From Certhia americana (taxonomy: Eukaryota; Chordata; Aves; Passeriformes; Certhiidae), in NCBI GenBank assembly GCA_018697195.1, contig JAGMWU010000145.1, positions 431-64,430 of the forward strand: a stretch of DNA of 64,000 nucleotides, given 5' to 3'. Shown piece by piece: positions 9,998 through 21,664 of the stretch. Position numbers and translations under genes: made by a program. The notes beneath the pieces are model-generated. The model did not search any database, was not told where the DNA came from, and saw only the letters and a program-made list of their open reading frames with translations. The number at the start of each line of letters is the position of its first letter. Position 1 is the stretch's first letter.

Positions 9998-10799
9998 TGT
10001 GGGAACCTCATGAGATTTAACCAGCCAAGTGCAAGGTCCTGCATCTGAGTCAAAAGCTCCCAGTATCAATACAGGCTGGGGGATAAACAGATCAAGAGCA
10101 GCCCTGCCAAGAAGGACTTGGGGTTGCTGGTGGATGATAAGCTGGACATGAGCTGGCAATGTGCACTTCCATCCTAGAAAGCAAATCATATCCTGGGCTG
10201 CATTCAAAGCAGCATGGCCAGCAGGTCAAGGGAGGGGGTTCTTCCTCTCTACTCTGCTCTGGTGAGACCCCTCCTGGAGTACTGCATCCAGCTCTGGGGT
10301 TCCCAGCACAGGAAGGACATGGACCTGTTGGAGAGAGTCCAGAGGAGGTCACCAAGATGATTAGAGGGATGGATCACCTCTCCTAGGAGGAAAGGGTGGG
10401 AGTGGAGGGATTGTTCAGCCTGGAGAAGAGAAGGCTTCAGGGTGACCTAATTGCAGCCTTTCAGCACTTGATGGGAGCTTATAAAAAGGAGGGAGAGGGA
10501 CTTTTTGCAAGTGCAGATAGTGACAGGACAAAGAAGAATGGCTTTAAATTGAAAAAGGGTAGGTTTTGACTGGATATTAGGAAAAAATTCTTTACTGTGA
10601 AGGTGATGAGACACTGGCACAAGTTGCCCAGAGAAGCTGTGGCTGCCCCATCCCTGGAAATGTTCAAGGCCGGGTTGGATGGGGCTCTTAGCAACCTGGT
10701 CTAGTGAAACTTGTCCCTGCCCATGGGAGGGGGATTGGAACCAGATGATCTTTAAAGTCCCTTACAACTCAAACCATTCTGTGATTCTATGATTCTATG
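9998..10799 (+). mobile_element. CR1 LINE, 5'-truncated
   Basis: Sequence of the CR1 ORF2 end and 3' UTR is present: GCCAAGTGCAAGGTCCTGCA, CTGGAGTACTGCATCCAGCT, and the 3' end ATTCTGTGATTCTATGATTCTATG. The octamer repeat with no poly(A) is the avian CR1 hallmark. The reading frame is broken throughout. Confidence 0.9.
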
Positions 10800-10945
10800 T
10801 TAACAAAAATTTTAACGGTGTTTGAAAGGTAAATGGGTTGAATGCAATATTTCAAATTACCTGAAATTATTAAAGTAAGTTACAAGAGCTGTATGACTGA
10901 AATAATTTGTTCATTTTATAATTGTTTTTTGTTTGATTTTTATAG

Positions 10946-10970
10946 GGTGTGTCCAGATACAGACTCAGTT
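10946..10970 (+). CDS. FCHO2: FCHO2 exon (25 nt, F-BAR/linker boundary region)
   Basis: A 25-nt block between TTTTTATAG and GTAAGT encodes V-C-P-D-T-D-S-V after one phase base. It joins in phase to the next exon (N-I-P-H-V-D-D-E-G-Y). The FCHO family has a D-C-P-D-x-D-S segment directly before its V-D-E-E-G-Y motif, which is why I accept so short an exon. FCHO2 is a membrane-bending F-BAR protein that helps start clathrin-coated pits at the plasma membrane and engages the AP2 adaptor. No upstream F-BAR exons were found in the window; they are expected to the left. Confidence 0.68.
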
Positions 10971-12922
10971 GTAAGTAGACATTTCCAACACAAATGCATA
11001 TGGTAACATTTTCAAGCACTACAATCTGTTTTAACTTGACTTATATACAAGACAGAGGATCTAATATTTTGATAGTATAGTTGAAGTGTTTATTTTGTTC
11101 AGAACATAGTCTTTAGCAGTATATATAAATATGCATCAGCAATACATTTATATTTGTTAACAATCTTAAGTTTTAAACAAGGTGTTTTTTCTGCAATTAT
11201 TTGCTTCTTTGTTTTGCAAATTAATAGTTTAAATTGCTTGACTAATCACTTTTAAGTAAGAAAAAGGTTCAGAGAACCCAGCTTTGCATCATTACGTTCC
11301 TCTGCTTACAAGTGTCTCTTTGGAGAACCCTTCTAATAATGGGGTTCTGCATGATTGCTGGCAATAGTGTGTAGGAATATATGTTTTTAAATATGGCTTT
11401 AAATGCAGTATCTCAGTGCACTTTATTCATGGTCTGTTTTTCATTGGTCTCAGTTTGATCTATGATGAGTCTTAGAATTTTATTTATTAAATTCAAATAA
11501 GTGACAGTTGCAAATGAAATTCATGTGTTAATGCTTTTTTATTTCCTTAATTGAGCATTTTCTTTTTAATAGCTATAGTAGGGAATCATTTACAGAATTA
11601 TTTATATGTCCTTTTGTGGACTGATTTGGTTTTCAGTTCTTTTCATTAGATGTCAATTATATTAAATAATTTAGGTTTACAAGCTCACCTGCTTTGTTGA
11701 TATTTTTCTTTGCATTTAATATCTGGGAGTTTTACTACCTAATATTAAAACTTATTTTGAGAAACATGGTTTCCATTCTTCTAAACGAGGAAAACTAAGT
11801 TTTGTCACATAATAGAACTCTATGTGCATGAACAGCCTTATAAGCATCATTTGAGACAGTTATTTTATCCTATACAAAGTCATCTTGACTTAGAACACAT
11901 TAATTAGGTATGCTTAAAATAAAGTAACTTTAGAATCATCCCTAACAGTATCAGTTTTTTTACAGAAATAATGTCTTTTGACTGTTCAGGTTGAGTCATT
12001 GGAGTGAAACATACCTGGATTTGATGTGCAGTGTTTATTTTCTTCCTTCCTTATTTTGGTATCTACATTAAAAAAAAAAAAATTCAACAAATTCAACTGC
12101 AAATGTGTCTAACATTCTTTCTGACTGCATGAGGCACACCGTATGATAATTTGATTTACCTAGATGTAATTTATATATGATTGAAAAAAGACCTTCTAGA
12201 TCCTCTAGAAAATCCTCTTCTAGAAGGTCCCATTTCAAATGTTTTTCATTTTTCTTGTCCTTTAATTTAAGATTTCCATTCTGTTTCATTTTTCAATCTT
12301 AATATAGCATGGTTATGGTGTGGTTCCCTCCATTGCTTTTTGGATGCCAGATGGAACAGAGCAAGGAAACTGAGTCAAAGTATTGACTGAAACTCTAAAA
12401 ATAAGTTTTAAGAATAGAATGCTCAGTCCTCATGCTTTTTGTATAGGCAGTTTTACTTTGTTTATTATGTCCTTTTGTTTTATTTCTTAAAAAAATTATT
12501 CACTCCAGAAATTTTTAGAACCTACTAATTCAAAGACAGTTATAAACCCTACAGATTTTATGTATATTTAGAACTATATAATAACTTAACCAATAATGTG
12601 TTATATTACATCTGCAAACAGGGGAAACTGCAGGGCTTATTGTTATATGTTTAATTGCTTGATAGAATGTCTGAGAATGTGAAACCTCCTTTGGAGGAAG
12701 TCCACCTTTCCAATGACTTCTGGAGAGTTCAAGTCACATCCATATTGAGCTTATTTTTACTACAAATATTACAAATAACATGCTTGACTTCATCCCAAAT
12801 CACATTAATAACTACTTCTTAAAGAAACACAAAATTTGCAAAGATCATCTCATCTTGAAGTTCAAAATGACATGTATATACAAGAAGATTGTGAGGTTTT
12901 TTCTCCATTCAGCACAGTAGGA

Positions 12923-13744
12923 TGTAGTAAGCTGATGCTGGCCAGATGCCAGGCACCCACCAAAGCCTCTCTATCACTCCCCTCCATAGCCAGACAGGGA
13001 AGAGAAAATGTAATGAAGGGTTCATGGGTTGAGATAAGGACTGGGAGACATCACTCATTAAATAACATCACAGGCAAAACAGGCTCTAATTAGAGATATG
13101 AATTGAATTTATTAATAACAAAATCACAGAAGAATGATGAAAAGTAAAATAAAACCTTAAAAACAACTTCCCCCCATGCCTCCCTCCTTCCCAGCTCTAC
13201 CTTCTCCCACCAATGGTGCAGGGAGACAAGGAGTGGCAGTTATGGTCAGTTCATCACCTGTGACTTCTGCTTCTTAGGGACAGGAGTCCTTTCCCTGATG
13301 CACCATGGGGTCCCTCCCATGGGAAACAGTTCTTTGTGAACTTCTCCATTGTGAGTCCATCTCACTAGCAACAGCTCTTTGCGAACTGCTGCAGCATGAG
13401 TCCATCCCATGGGCAACAGTCCTCCCCAAACTGCTGCAGCATAGGTCACTCTTCCATGGGGTGCAGCCCTTCAAGGACAAGCTACTCCAGCAGGGCCTCC
13501 TCTCTCCACAGGCCTCCTACGGGGTCACAGCCTCCTCTCAGGCATCTACCTGCTCTGGTGTAGGGCTACTCCATGGGCTGCAGGTGGATCTCTGCATCCC
13601 CTATGGACCTCCATGGGCTGCAGGGGGACAGATTGCTTCACCTTGGTCATCACCACGGGATACAGAAGAATCTCAGGTTCTCACAGAAGCCACCCCTGTA
13701 GCCCCTCCCACTATCAAAACCAGGCCATGCAAACCCAAAACATA
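12923..13744 (-). mobile_element. Solo LTR (avian ERV, family also at 43447)
   Basis: It runs from TGTAGTAAGCTGATGCTGGCC to CATGCAAACCCAAAACATA, which are the two ends of an LTR read on the minus strand. The middle has repeated units around GGGCAACAGTCCTCC and CTGCTGCAGCAT. It aligns as reverse complement with 43447-44977 and shows the uninterrupted site where a second LTR sits in that copy. Confidence 0.75.
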
Positions 13745-15110
13745 GGCAAATCAGGTCTTGTCCGTATTGTGTGCCTGTTGCTTAAAAGATGCACTGTGAT
13801 CCACTATATAACATATGGTTCTGTCTTTGTAGGAGTATGAAGAAGGGAGTAAGAATTAGTCAAGTAAATGTATATACTTTCATTAATATATTTATGATTA
13901 TGTATCTCACCTGAAAGGCTGTGTCTTCTGCTGTTACAAAATGTAGATTTGCAAATAAAATTTTATTGTTTCAGGAAGCAGAACTGTTCAGCTGTTCAAA
14001 ATATTGAAAATAATATTTTGAAATTACTACTTTTTTTAAATAAGATTTTAAAGTACCATTTTACTTATATGTGACACAATTTGTTGTTGCTGTCATTACA
14101 AAAGTACATTAAGTATTTCTTCTACCCTTTGCCATTTTTATAAGAAATTTATAACTAGAGAAATTTTTAAGACATCTGAGGGTTTTTTCATAATAAACTT
14201 ACTGCAGCATCTCAGCAGTTCATATAGACTATGCATGCAAAATCGTAAAGTCATGAGTGGGATTTTTTTTTTCTGTTCTGAATGGGAAAAGTATCTGTGA
14301 ATCCAAGTATACCCCTTTATATATAATACACAAAAGTGTCAGGTTTTGCACATTTTTGAAATTTAGATGATCATATTAGAGACTTGTTTCTTTCTGTCCC
14401 AAAGCATTTTTATTAAACTAAGTGCTTAGTTAGGAGTTCAAAATTATTTTAAACATAATTCTCTTCAGTTAATATTTAATTGCCTGCGAGAACTGAAAAA
14501 CTGAACTAGTTTGAAGTTCCCAGGTGCTTATTAGCTGTAAAAATCCAGGACAGTGCTGGAGATGCACAAACAAAAACTTTGGAACCTGATTTTGAGCGCT
14601 TGTATTTAAAGGTTCATCCATGCCTTTTAAATAATGTGGATATTTTTTGCTAAAGCAACACTACAGGCTTGCTGTCTTTTCAAGGGGAAGAGAGGAAGTT
14701 GCAACCTGTATAACCTGGAATGTTTTTATTCACTTATTGAAGTACTGACTAGTATTTAGAATAGGTTATGCTCCTGCATCATCAGTCCTAGTCACTTAGC
14801 TGAAAGAATTAGAAGTAGAAATTGGGAAAATATTTGTGACTAAGAGTACTGTAGGCTTATTTAACACTCATTTGTAAAGTTAAAATGCATCTGTTGATTT
14901 CTGGCCCTTTTGATAGAATACCAGTAAAAGCAGATGCATTAAAACTTGCTAGTTTTCATAGGAAATTTGGAGATTATTTTGTTGCATCATGTTCCTGAGA
15001 TATCTCTCACACTTCTTCTGAACTATAGAGCATAACTTGAGAAAATTGTAATAATTATTAATGCATAACAGTGATTTTTATGAGGTATAATAATCAAATT
15101 TTTATTTGTC

Positions 15111-15446
15111 TGTTGTATCCCTTTTGGGAATGATCTCCTCCCAAAGCCCCTCCCCCAGAAACTGTAACCTGGCCTGGGTTACCTGCCCCCTGGTCTCCTG
15201 ACCTATAGCCATCGGACAGGTAACCTGACCCTGACCCCAAAGGTGATAAAAACCCCTCTCTCCCCATGTGATCTCTCTCTTGCCTCCGGATTCCCTTCAA
15301 GGAATAAAGGCCTTGGAATACATCCTGGGGTAAGGGGGCCTCTTTTGTAACTCTCTCTACCCTATTCTGTAGTTCCCCTCTTCCAATACTCCCCCTAAAT
15401 CTGGGCTGGCAGCTTGTGGGGGGGTGGAGGAACAGGAGAATTTACA
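15111..15446 (+). repeat. ERV-B 5' LTR
   Basis: TGTTGTATCCC..GAATTTACA, 336 bp. A GATAAAAACC motif (about 15244) could serve as the TATA element, and GGAATAAAGG (about 15301) holds the poly(A) signal. The region after it would be the R/U5 part. Confidence 0.9.
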
Positions 15447-15448
15447 AT

Positions 15449-15466
15449 TGGCGCCCAACGTAGCAT
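15449..15466 (+). other. ERV-B primer binding site, tRNA-Lys-like
   Basis: It reads TGGCGCCCAACGTAGCAT two bases after the LTR. The first 13 bases match the complement of the 3' end of tRNA-Lys(1,2), the primer used by mouse mammary tumour virus-type elements. Confidence 0.8.
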
Positions 15467-15927
15467 CGAAACCTACGTAATAAGCTGGAGCCTCTTCAGG
15501 AGGTCTTAGAAGCTTTTCGGACTGTTCAATTACCTGTCTCACTGATTCAGCCGTTTTTTGTACAGCTGGGGGTGGGAAGGATAAAACCGGTAGCCTGGAT
15601 CTGTACAGGTCGGTTTTGAATAGGGTTACTTCTGTAGCCAAGAAACAGAAATCTTTTTTCTTTTCGTGGGTTTCGCTGTAAGCACTGGCGTTGTGCGGGG
15701 CAGGGAAACTCTGCATTTTGGGTGTGTTGTAAGCTCTGGGGGGTCCCCGTAGTGAGCCCCCCCCACTGCCTAGGGCCGGGGAATAGGCACTGAGCCATTT
15801 GTCCCCTGCTGTGTTCCACCCCCCGTCCCCTCCCGGGTCTCTGGTGAAAGCGGGAAAAAGGGACAGTCCTGTTTCTTTGTTATATTCTACTCAGAAGTTT
15901 AGAGACTTGGACACATTGTAACCTATC

Positions 15928-16404
15928 ATGGGACTAACACCTTTGTGTCCGCAAAAGAGTTTATTAAAGCAACTTAAGCCACTTTTAAAAGATCTTAAAA
16001 TCTCTAAGAAGCTACTAACACAATTTACCTCGTGGTTAGCCAAAGAATACCCAAATACTAACTGGGAGAATGTCACTTCTGTTGCATTTTGGGATAATAT
16101 TGGTTTAATACTAACAGAAAAAGGTGAAAATGGTGACAAAATTGTTCCGAAATTCATCCCAATTTTTTTAAAGGCACAGAAGCACCTATTGGCATCCAGA
16201 TGCGACAGCCAGCCCGAGAAATCCACTTTAAGTAACCCCTTTATACCTCCACAGTTTTCTATTTCCAGCTTAGAATCATCAGAGCCACGTGTGAACACAA
16301 AGATGGAGCCGAGCACGTGGTGGACTCTCTCCATTCTAACCCGTCTGTCCCTCAAAGCCCCGCCCCTCACCCATACCCCCTCACCCATACCCCCTCCCCC
16401 TTAA
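15928..16404 (+). pseudogene. gag: ERV-B gag, matrix part
   Basis: This open frame of 158 codons starts MG (a potential myristoylation site after Met removal). It continues with a Lys/Leu-rich helical region (LLKQLKPLLKDLKISKK) and SWLAKEYPNTNWENV, typical of class II matrix proteins that bind the inner plasma membrane. The frame enters a C-rich, proline-coding stretch and stops at 16404. The capsid is in another frame, so gag is broken in the spacer. The ATG was chosen because it follows the primer site and leader and begins with the MG pair. Confidence 0.68.
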
Positions 16405-16930
16405 CCCCGCCCCCATCCCATCCCATCCATCCCACCCCTCCGCCCCCATCCCTTTCCACCCCTCCCACCTCTCCGCCCCCAGCCCTCCCCCCTGTTACTA
16501 TCCCGAAGCGGCGGTGGGGGGGAAAAGCGGACGGGGCGGCCGCGTTCGGCGGGGATTGCGAAAGCCCGGCATGGGTGCACGGGCTCTGCCCCGATCCTGG
16601 TTTCGGTGTGGGCGGCCCCGGCACGGGGCGCGGGCACGCGGCAGACAAGCGAGCACCGCGCGGCACCAGAGCCACCGGGGACCCGGCGGCCCCCCACACC
16701 CCGAGCGGCGGCGGGACGCGGCAGACCCGTGCCCGTGCCGGGGCGGCACCCCTGCGGGCTACCCCTCCCCGAGCGACACGGCCGGTGGTTGCCGTGGCTC
16801 ACTCTCCCCCCCCTCCCCGTGCAGCACAGTCGCTTGTTACTGTTGCTTCCCCGATCGCGGCAGGGCAAGTGGCGGTGGCGGGGGGAGGGCAGGGTCCCTG
16901 CTCCCTCACGGCTGTGGGGGGTGCTGCAAA
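16317..16930 (+). other. GC-rich, proline-coding spacer inside ERV-B gag
   Basis: Base composition changes abruptly: runs of CCCCC, CATCCCATCCC units and CpG-rich sequence. All three forward frames are long and open here, giving Pro- and Arg-rich conceptual peptides. The stretch separates matrix from capsid, and at least one indel within it shifts the frame between them. An analogous GC-rich spacer occurs in ERV-A1 (about 6450-7130). Confidence 0.6.
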
Positions 16931-17884
16931 CTGCTCACAGCTGCAAACCAGGAACAATTTATATCGCAACCTAACACACACCTACATACACACACACACA
17001 GTAGTACCATATCTTCTGCCCTCCACACAACACACCTTCCTGAAACTAAAACTGACTCTGATGAAAACATACCTATGGTGGCACCTGTAGTATATGTTGG
17101 CAAGAAGAATGGTAGAAAAGAATACAAACCATTTTCTTACCAAGATAAAAAAGAACTCTGCAAAATACAAAAAGATTTTGGCCGATTTAGCCAAATTTTT
17201 AAAAACATGATGATTGCCACATTCAGTTCAAATGAATTGGTACCTTCTGATATTAAAGACTTATTCAGATGTTTATTAACACCATCTGAATATGAATTAT
17301 GGGAAAGCATTTGGAAAAAAAATTTAAAAACAGTATTACAGGACATCCACCTAACACCTGATACAGCCAAAGATAATGATGATAATGATATCACATTGGA
17401 TCACTTATGTGGTGAAGGTCAGTTGCTCTGTCCCGAAAAGCAAACCCGATTACTATCACAGCAAATATTACACAAAATTTCTACTGCTGCAGAAAAATCC
17501 TTTCATCAGCTACCCACCACAGACACTCAAGGCAGTTACACAAACATCAAACAATCCCCTTCTGAAAGTTTTTTGCATTTTGTAGATCGATTAAGAACAC
17601 AGGTGGAAAGACAAGTCCAGCAACCGTCTATCCAGATGGAACTCATTAAAGTACTGGCCTTGAGGAATGCTAATGAGACCTGTCGTAGGGTTATTCTTAG
17701 CCTTCCTCTTGACCCTCCCCTTTCTCTTGCTCACATGATGGAAGTGTGTTGCAGGAAAGCAGAGCTGTTCAGAGCACCTGACCCTGGACTGCCTCATCCA
17801 AAGGCTGCAGCACCGGTGCGACCTGAACCAATGCAGCAACCAACATCACGAGATCGTCTGCAGCACATCATATGCTACCTCTGA
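16930..17884 (+). pseudogene. gag: ERV-B gag, capsid and start of nucleocapsid
   Basis: The open frame (part of 16514-17884) encodes a capsid. It has an N-terminal domain from about NGRKEYKPFSYQDKKE and a major homology region KQSPSESFLHFVDRLR at about 17548-17595. The nucleocapsid zinc knuckle follows with CYL, then TGA at 17882-17884, then KQPGHFAKAC. The stop codon falls on the second cysteine position of the C-X2-C-X4-H-X4-C knuckle. Capsid forms the viral core shell and nucleocapsid binds RNA. The frame continues open beyond the stop to about 18155. Confidence 0.75.
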
Positions 17885-18816
17885 AAACAGCCTGGACATT
17901 TTGCAAAGGCCTGCTCCGAGAGCAAGAACCAGAGTCCAAGTCAGAAACCGAAATCCAGCAAACAAAAAAACGAATTTCCCAGTGCGCCCCCGTTATTCAT
18001 TCTGTCACGCGCCAGAACACAAATAGACGGGGTCCCTCACCAGCTAATACCTCTCTCTCAACAGATAAGGGGGAGGGGGTGGTGGAGGAAAAAACTGAAA
18101 CTGTCAAATGTTCAATTAACAAGGTTTGGCAGCCACGGGGCCGACACAGGCTCGTGACTGCCAAAGGTTTTCATTTCAGATCTACAGATTGGACAATAAT
18201 CACAGTGGATCTGTCAAACATCCCTCAGGACCAGTTGCCCAACTGGGAAACCGACAGTGAGTATTTTGTCATGGGGGATATGGCACACACTCCAGATCAA
18301 ATTGAGGTAGTTCCCATGACCATTAAGGGACAAATAACAAACCTCATGCTCTTAGCACATTGCAAACACCCACCTTTCTACCTAGCAGAGGGGCTAATCC
18401 TTGCCCAAGCCATTCCTGTTCCAGCAGAGATAGTAGCTGGTGGAAAATCACCTGAAATCTACTGGGCAGAAGTGGTGGGAGAGGACAAGCCTTCCCTGGC
18501 GTGTGACATAGCAAATGGGTCAGATCGCCTCCATGTAGAGGGAGTTTTGGATACAGGCGCTGACATTACAATTTTACCTGAGAGCAAGTGGCCATTGAAC
18601 TGGGAACTGCAACCTATACCTGGCAAACTTCAGGGCATAGGAGGAATTACATTGGCTAAAACATCAAAAAACACTGTGCAAATTGAGGGACCGGATAGAA
18701 AAATAGCAAGTGTCCATCCATACATTGCAAATTACAAAGCCCCCTTGTGGGGAAGAGATATGATGTCCCAGTGGGGTGTCCAATTGATTATTCCTAAGAC
18801 ACCCCAGACTTTTTAG
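17872..18816 (+). pseudogene. pro: ERV-B pro: dUTPase-like region plus aspartic protease
   Basis: The frame is -1 relative to gag; translation would enter through the heptamer at 17965. About residues 95-190 resemble a degenerate dUTPase, with IKGQITNLMLLAHC and LAEGLILAQAIP in the place of the family's last motifs. The protease active site VLDTGADITIL is at about 18544-18575 (DTGAD at 18550-18564), followed by a flap-like GIGG and the GRDMMSQWG helix. The aspartic protease cleaves Gag and Gag-Pol. The frame itself is open, but the upstream gag breaks make expression unlikely. Confidence 0.72.
17965..17971 (+). promoter_or_regulatory. gag-pro -1 ribosomal frameshift heptamer
   Basis: AAAAAAC is positioned with gag-frame codons AAA AAC, that is X XXY YYZ. 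Slipping back one base enters the pro frame exactly. A AAA AAC is the heptamer used at the gag-pro junction of mouse mammary tumour virus. The downstream pseudoknot was not modelled. Confidence 0.72.
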
Positions 18817-19301
18817 AACTAGCCACTGTGGAGCACCCTTCCCACAAATTAACATGGCTGAGTGACACCCCCAAGTGGGTTGCACAGTGGCCTTTGAGCA
18901 AAGATAAGCTCGAGGTGCTCGATAAACTTGTACAGGAGCAAGTGGCTCAAGGCCACCTAGAAGAAACAACAAGCCCTTGGAATTTCCCAGTTTTTGTAAT
19001 AAAGAAACCGGGAAAAGACAAGTGGAGACTCCTACATGATTTAAGAGAAATAAACAAAATCATAGAAGATATGGGACCAATCCAGCCAGGAATGCCCTCA
19101 CCAACTATGCTCCCTCGAGACTGGAAATTAGCAGTATTAGATATCAAAGATTGTTTCTTCCAAATTCCTCTGCACCCAGGAGATGCCATAAGGTTTGCAT
19201 TCTCACTTCCCACCCTAAATCGCCAGGCCCCCATGAAGAGGTATCACTGGAAGGTGCTGCCTCAGGGCTGTAAAGCCTCGCCATTCATATGCCAACAGTA
19301 A
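18798..19301 (+). pseudogene. pol: ERV-B pol part 1: reverse transcriptase fingers and palm, ends in TAA
   Basis: The frame is -1 relative to pro and overlaps it by 19 bases. It contains KLTWLSDTPKWVAQWPL, IKKPGKDKWRLLHDLR and LAVLDIKDCFFQIPL (first catalytic Asp), then VLPQGCKASPFICQQ, and stops at TAA 19299-19301. The same frame continues directly afterwards into the YMDD box, so this is a single nonsense change inside RT. The enzyme copies viral RNA into DNA. Confidence 0.8.
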
Positions 19302-21530
19302 ATAGCATCATTACTGTCACCTGTACGTGCCGAGAGACAGGATGCCATCATCCTCCACTACATGGATGATGTGCTGGTGTGTGCCCCCAATGACTCTATA
19401 CTCCAACACATGCTTGACCTAGTGGGTAAAGTTTTAACCTCTGCTGGCTTTCAATTACAGAAAGACAAAGTTCAAAGGATGCCACCTTGGAAGTATCTGG
19501 GCTTACAAATTTCAGAGAGGACCGTTGTTCCTCAGAAATTGGAAATCAATTGTAATCCTAAGACCCTAGCAGATCTCCACTCCCTGTGTGGATCATTGAA
19601 TTGGGTAAGACCCTGGCTAGGCCTCACAAATGAGGATCTAGACCCTCTTTTCAAATTATTGAAAGGGGAGAGAGAACTGTGCTCTCCCAGGGAACTGACC
19701 CCAGAGGCAAAGACAGCAATCCAAAAGGTACAGAAAGCCTTGTCAGAGAGGCAGGCTCACAGGTATGAACCAAGCCTACCTTTCCATTTCATTGTACTAG
19801 GAAAACTGCCACACCTGCATGGTCTGATTTACCAGTGGATCGAGGGGCAGAAAGATTCACTCTTAATCATAGAGTGGGTCTTCCTCTCTCACCAAAGATC
19901 CAAGACCATCACTGAGCCACAAGAGTTAATAGCTCAATTGATTCAGAAAGCCAGGATGAGGCTGTGTGAACTGGCTGGTTGTGATTTTACATGCATTCAC
20001 CTCCCGGTCATGCTCTCAGAGGAGGGAAGAAACTCTCCAAAGAGACTGACCAAAGAGATGTTTGAGCATTTGCTCTGGGGCAATGCCAATCTCCAGCTAT
20101 CTCTGGACAGCTACAGGGGACAAATATCGGTCCATGCCCCATCCCACAAGCTGTTTAATGAGGAATTCCACCTCATTCCTTGTGAGAAAAGGAGTCGGAG
20201 ACCACTCAAAGCTCTCACAGTGTTCACGGATGCATCTGGGGCTTCCCACAAGTCGGTGATGACTTGGAGAAATCCTCAAACTCAGCATTGGGAAGCTGAT
20301 GTGGAGTTTGTAGAAGGATCCCCCCAGGTAGCTGAACTAGCAGCTGTGGTAAGAGCCTTTGAGAAGTTCTCCGAACCATTTAATTTGGTGACTGACTCTG
20401 CATATGTAGCTGGAATAGTGTCCAGAGCGGAGCAGGCTGTGCTCAGAGAAACTGAGAATGAGCATCTCTTCAGATTGCTCTCAAAGCTGATTTATTTGGT
20501 TTCTCATCGAGAACATCCATTCTTTGTGATGCATGTACGATCACACCTGGATTTACCAGGTGAAATTGCAGAGGGGAATCGTCGAGCAGACTCCCTTGCT
20601 GCACCAGTTGAGAAAGCACGCCTCCCTGATATCTTCCAACAGGCAAAACTGAGTCACCAACAATATCATCAAAATGTGCCAGGTCTGATCCGTCAGTTCC
20701 AGCTAACACGGAGTCAGGCTCGAGCTATTGTGGCCACCTGTCCCAATTGCCAGTTCCAGGCTATGCCATCAATGGGTATGGGGGTTAATCCCCGAGGCCT
20801 TGGCAGTTGTGAAGTATGGCAGACCGATATCACACATATTCCTAGTTTTGGTCGCCTCAAATATGTTCATGTGAGTATTGACACACATTCAGGTGCAGTA
20901 TTTGCCTCTGCCCACACAGGAGAGAAAGCTGTGCATGCTAAAAAACACCTAGTGCAAGCTTTTTCAGTGCTAGGGATCACAAAAGAAATCAAAACTGATA
21001 ATGGCCCAGCATACACATCCAAAGAGTTCCTGGAATTTGTCCAGCAGTGGGGAGTGGAGCATAAAACTGGCATCCCCCACTCCCCCACAGGCCAAGCTGT
21101 GGTCGAGCGTGCACATCAGACGCTCAAACAGGTTTTGGCTAAACAGAGCAACACAACTGTGTGGATGCCTCCACAACAGAAGCTCTGCAAAGCCATGTTT
21201 ACCATCAATTTCCTAAACTGTTCTTTTGAAAACATGAATCCACCTGTAACCCGTCATTTTAACAGTGGTAATCAGTTCAAGCCTTCTCAGCGTCCACCAG
21301 TCCTGATTAAGGACCCAGAAACTTGGGAAACCAAGGTTCCCTATGAGCTCGTGACCTGGGGTCGTGGCTATGTGTGTGTAGCTACCCCCTCAGGTCCTCG
21401 ATGGATCCCCCAGAAGTGGGTCAAACCTTTCGTCCCCAAAAACCCATCTCCTGCAGAAGGAGATGAAAGGCAAGTAGCCACTGCCTCCAAGAGAAGACGC
21501 CGTTGGATGGAAGAAGAAGAACCTTCCTAA
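19302..21530 (+). pseudogene. pol: ERV-B pol part 2: RT palm to integrase (longest ORF of the window)
   Basis: In frame with part 1. The YMDD box is at 19359-19370. RNase H has VFTDASG, QVAELAAVVRAF and LVTDSAYVAG at about 20218-20410. Integrase has the H-x3-H and C-x2-C zinc site (HQQYH, about 20658; CPNC, about 20740). Its catalytic residues lie in WQTDITHIP (about 20820), KTDNGPAY (about 20992) and VVERAH (about 21100), and its C-terminal DNA-binding part in LVTWGRGYVCV. It is open for 722 codons from the Met of YMDD. All visible catalytic residues are intact; the upstream TAA separates it from the fingers domain. Confidence 0.85.
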
Positions 21531-21646
21531 GTGAGGGCTCCAGCCGACAGAAACAGAAACTTTTAACATGTTTTAAAAATGTTTGTTTTCCCTATTTCTT
21601 GTTATCCTCATTCCATGTAACCCAATGTTTTTCCTTTAACTTTCTT

Positions 21647-21664
21647 AAACAAAAAAGGGTGAGA
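21647..21664 (+). other. ERV-B polypurine tract
   Basis: AAACAAAAAAGGGTGAGA directly precedes the 3' LTR. It is the plus-strand priming site of the element. Confidence 0.8.

Noticed and set aside
13305..13745. 146-codon plus-strand ORF
   Set aside because: Lies in a noncoding solo LTR read backwards; its repeated units are LTR sequence.
16367..16868. Arg/Gly/Pro-rich minus-strand ORFs in the ERV-B GC block
   Set aside because: No motif, all frames open because of GC richness, and opposite to the element's coding strand.
18160..18440. Intact dUTPase in ERV-B pro
   Set aside because: Only the last motifs are vaguely recognisable; key residues could not be placed, so it is called dUTPase-like only.
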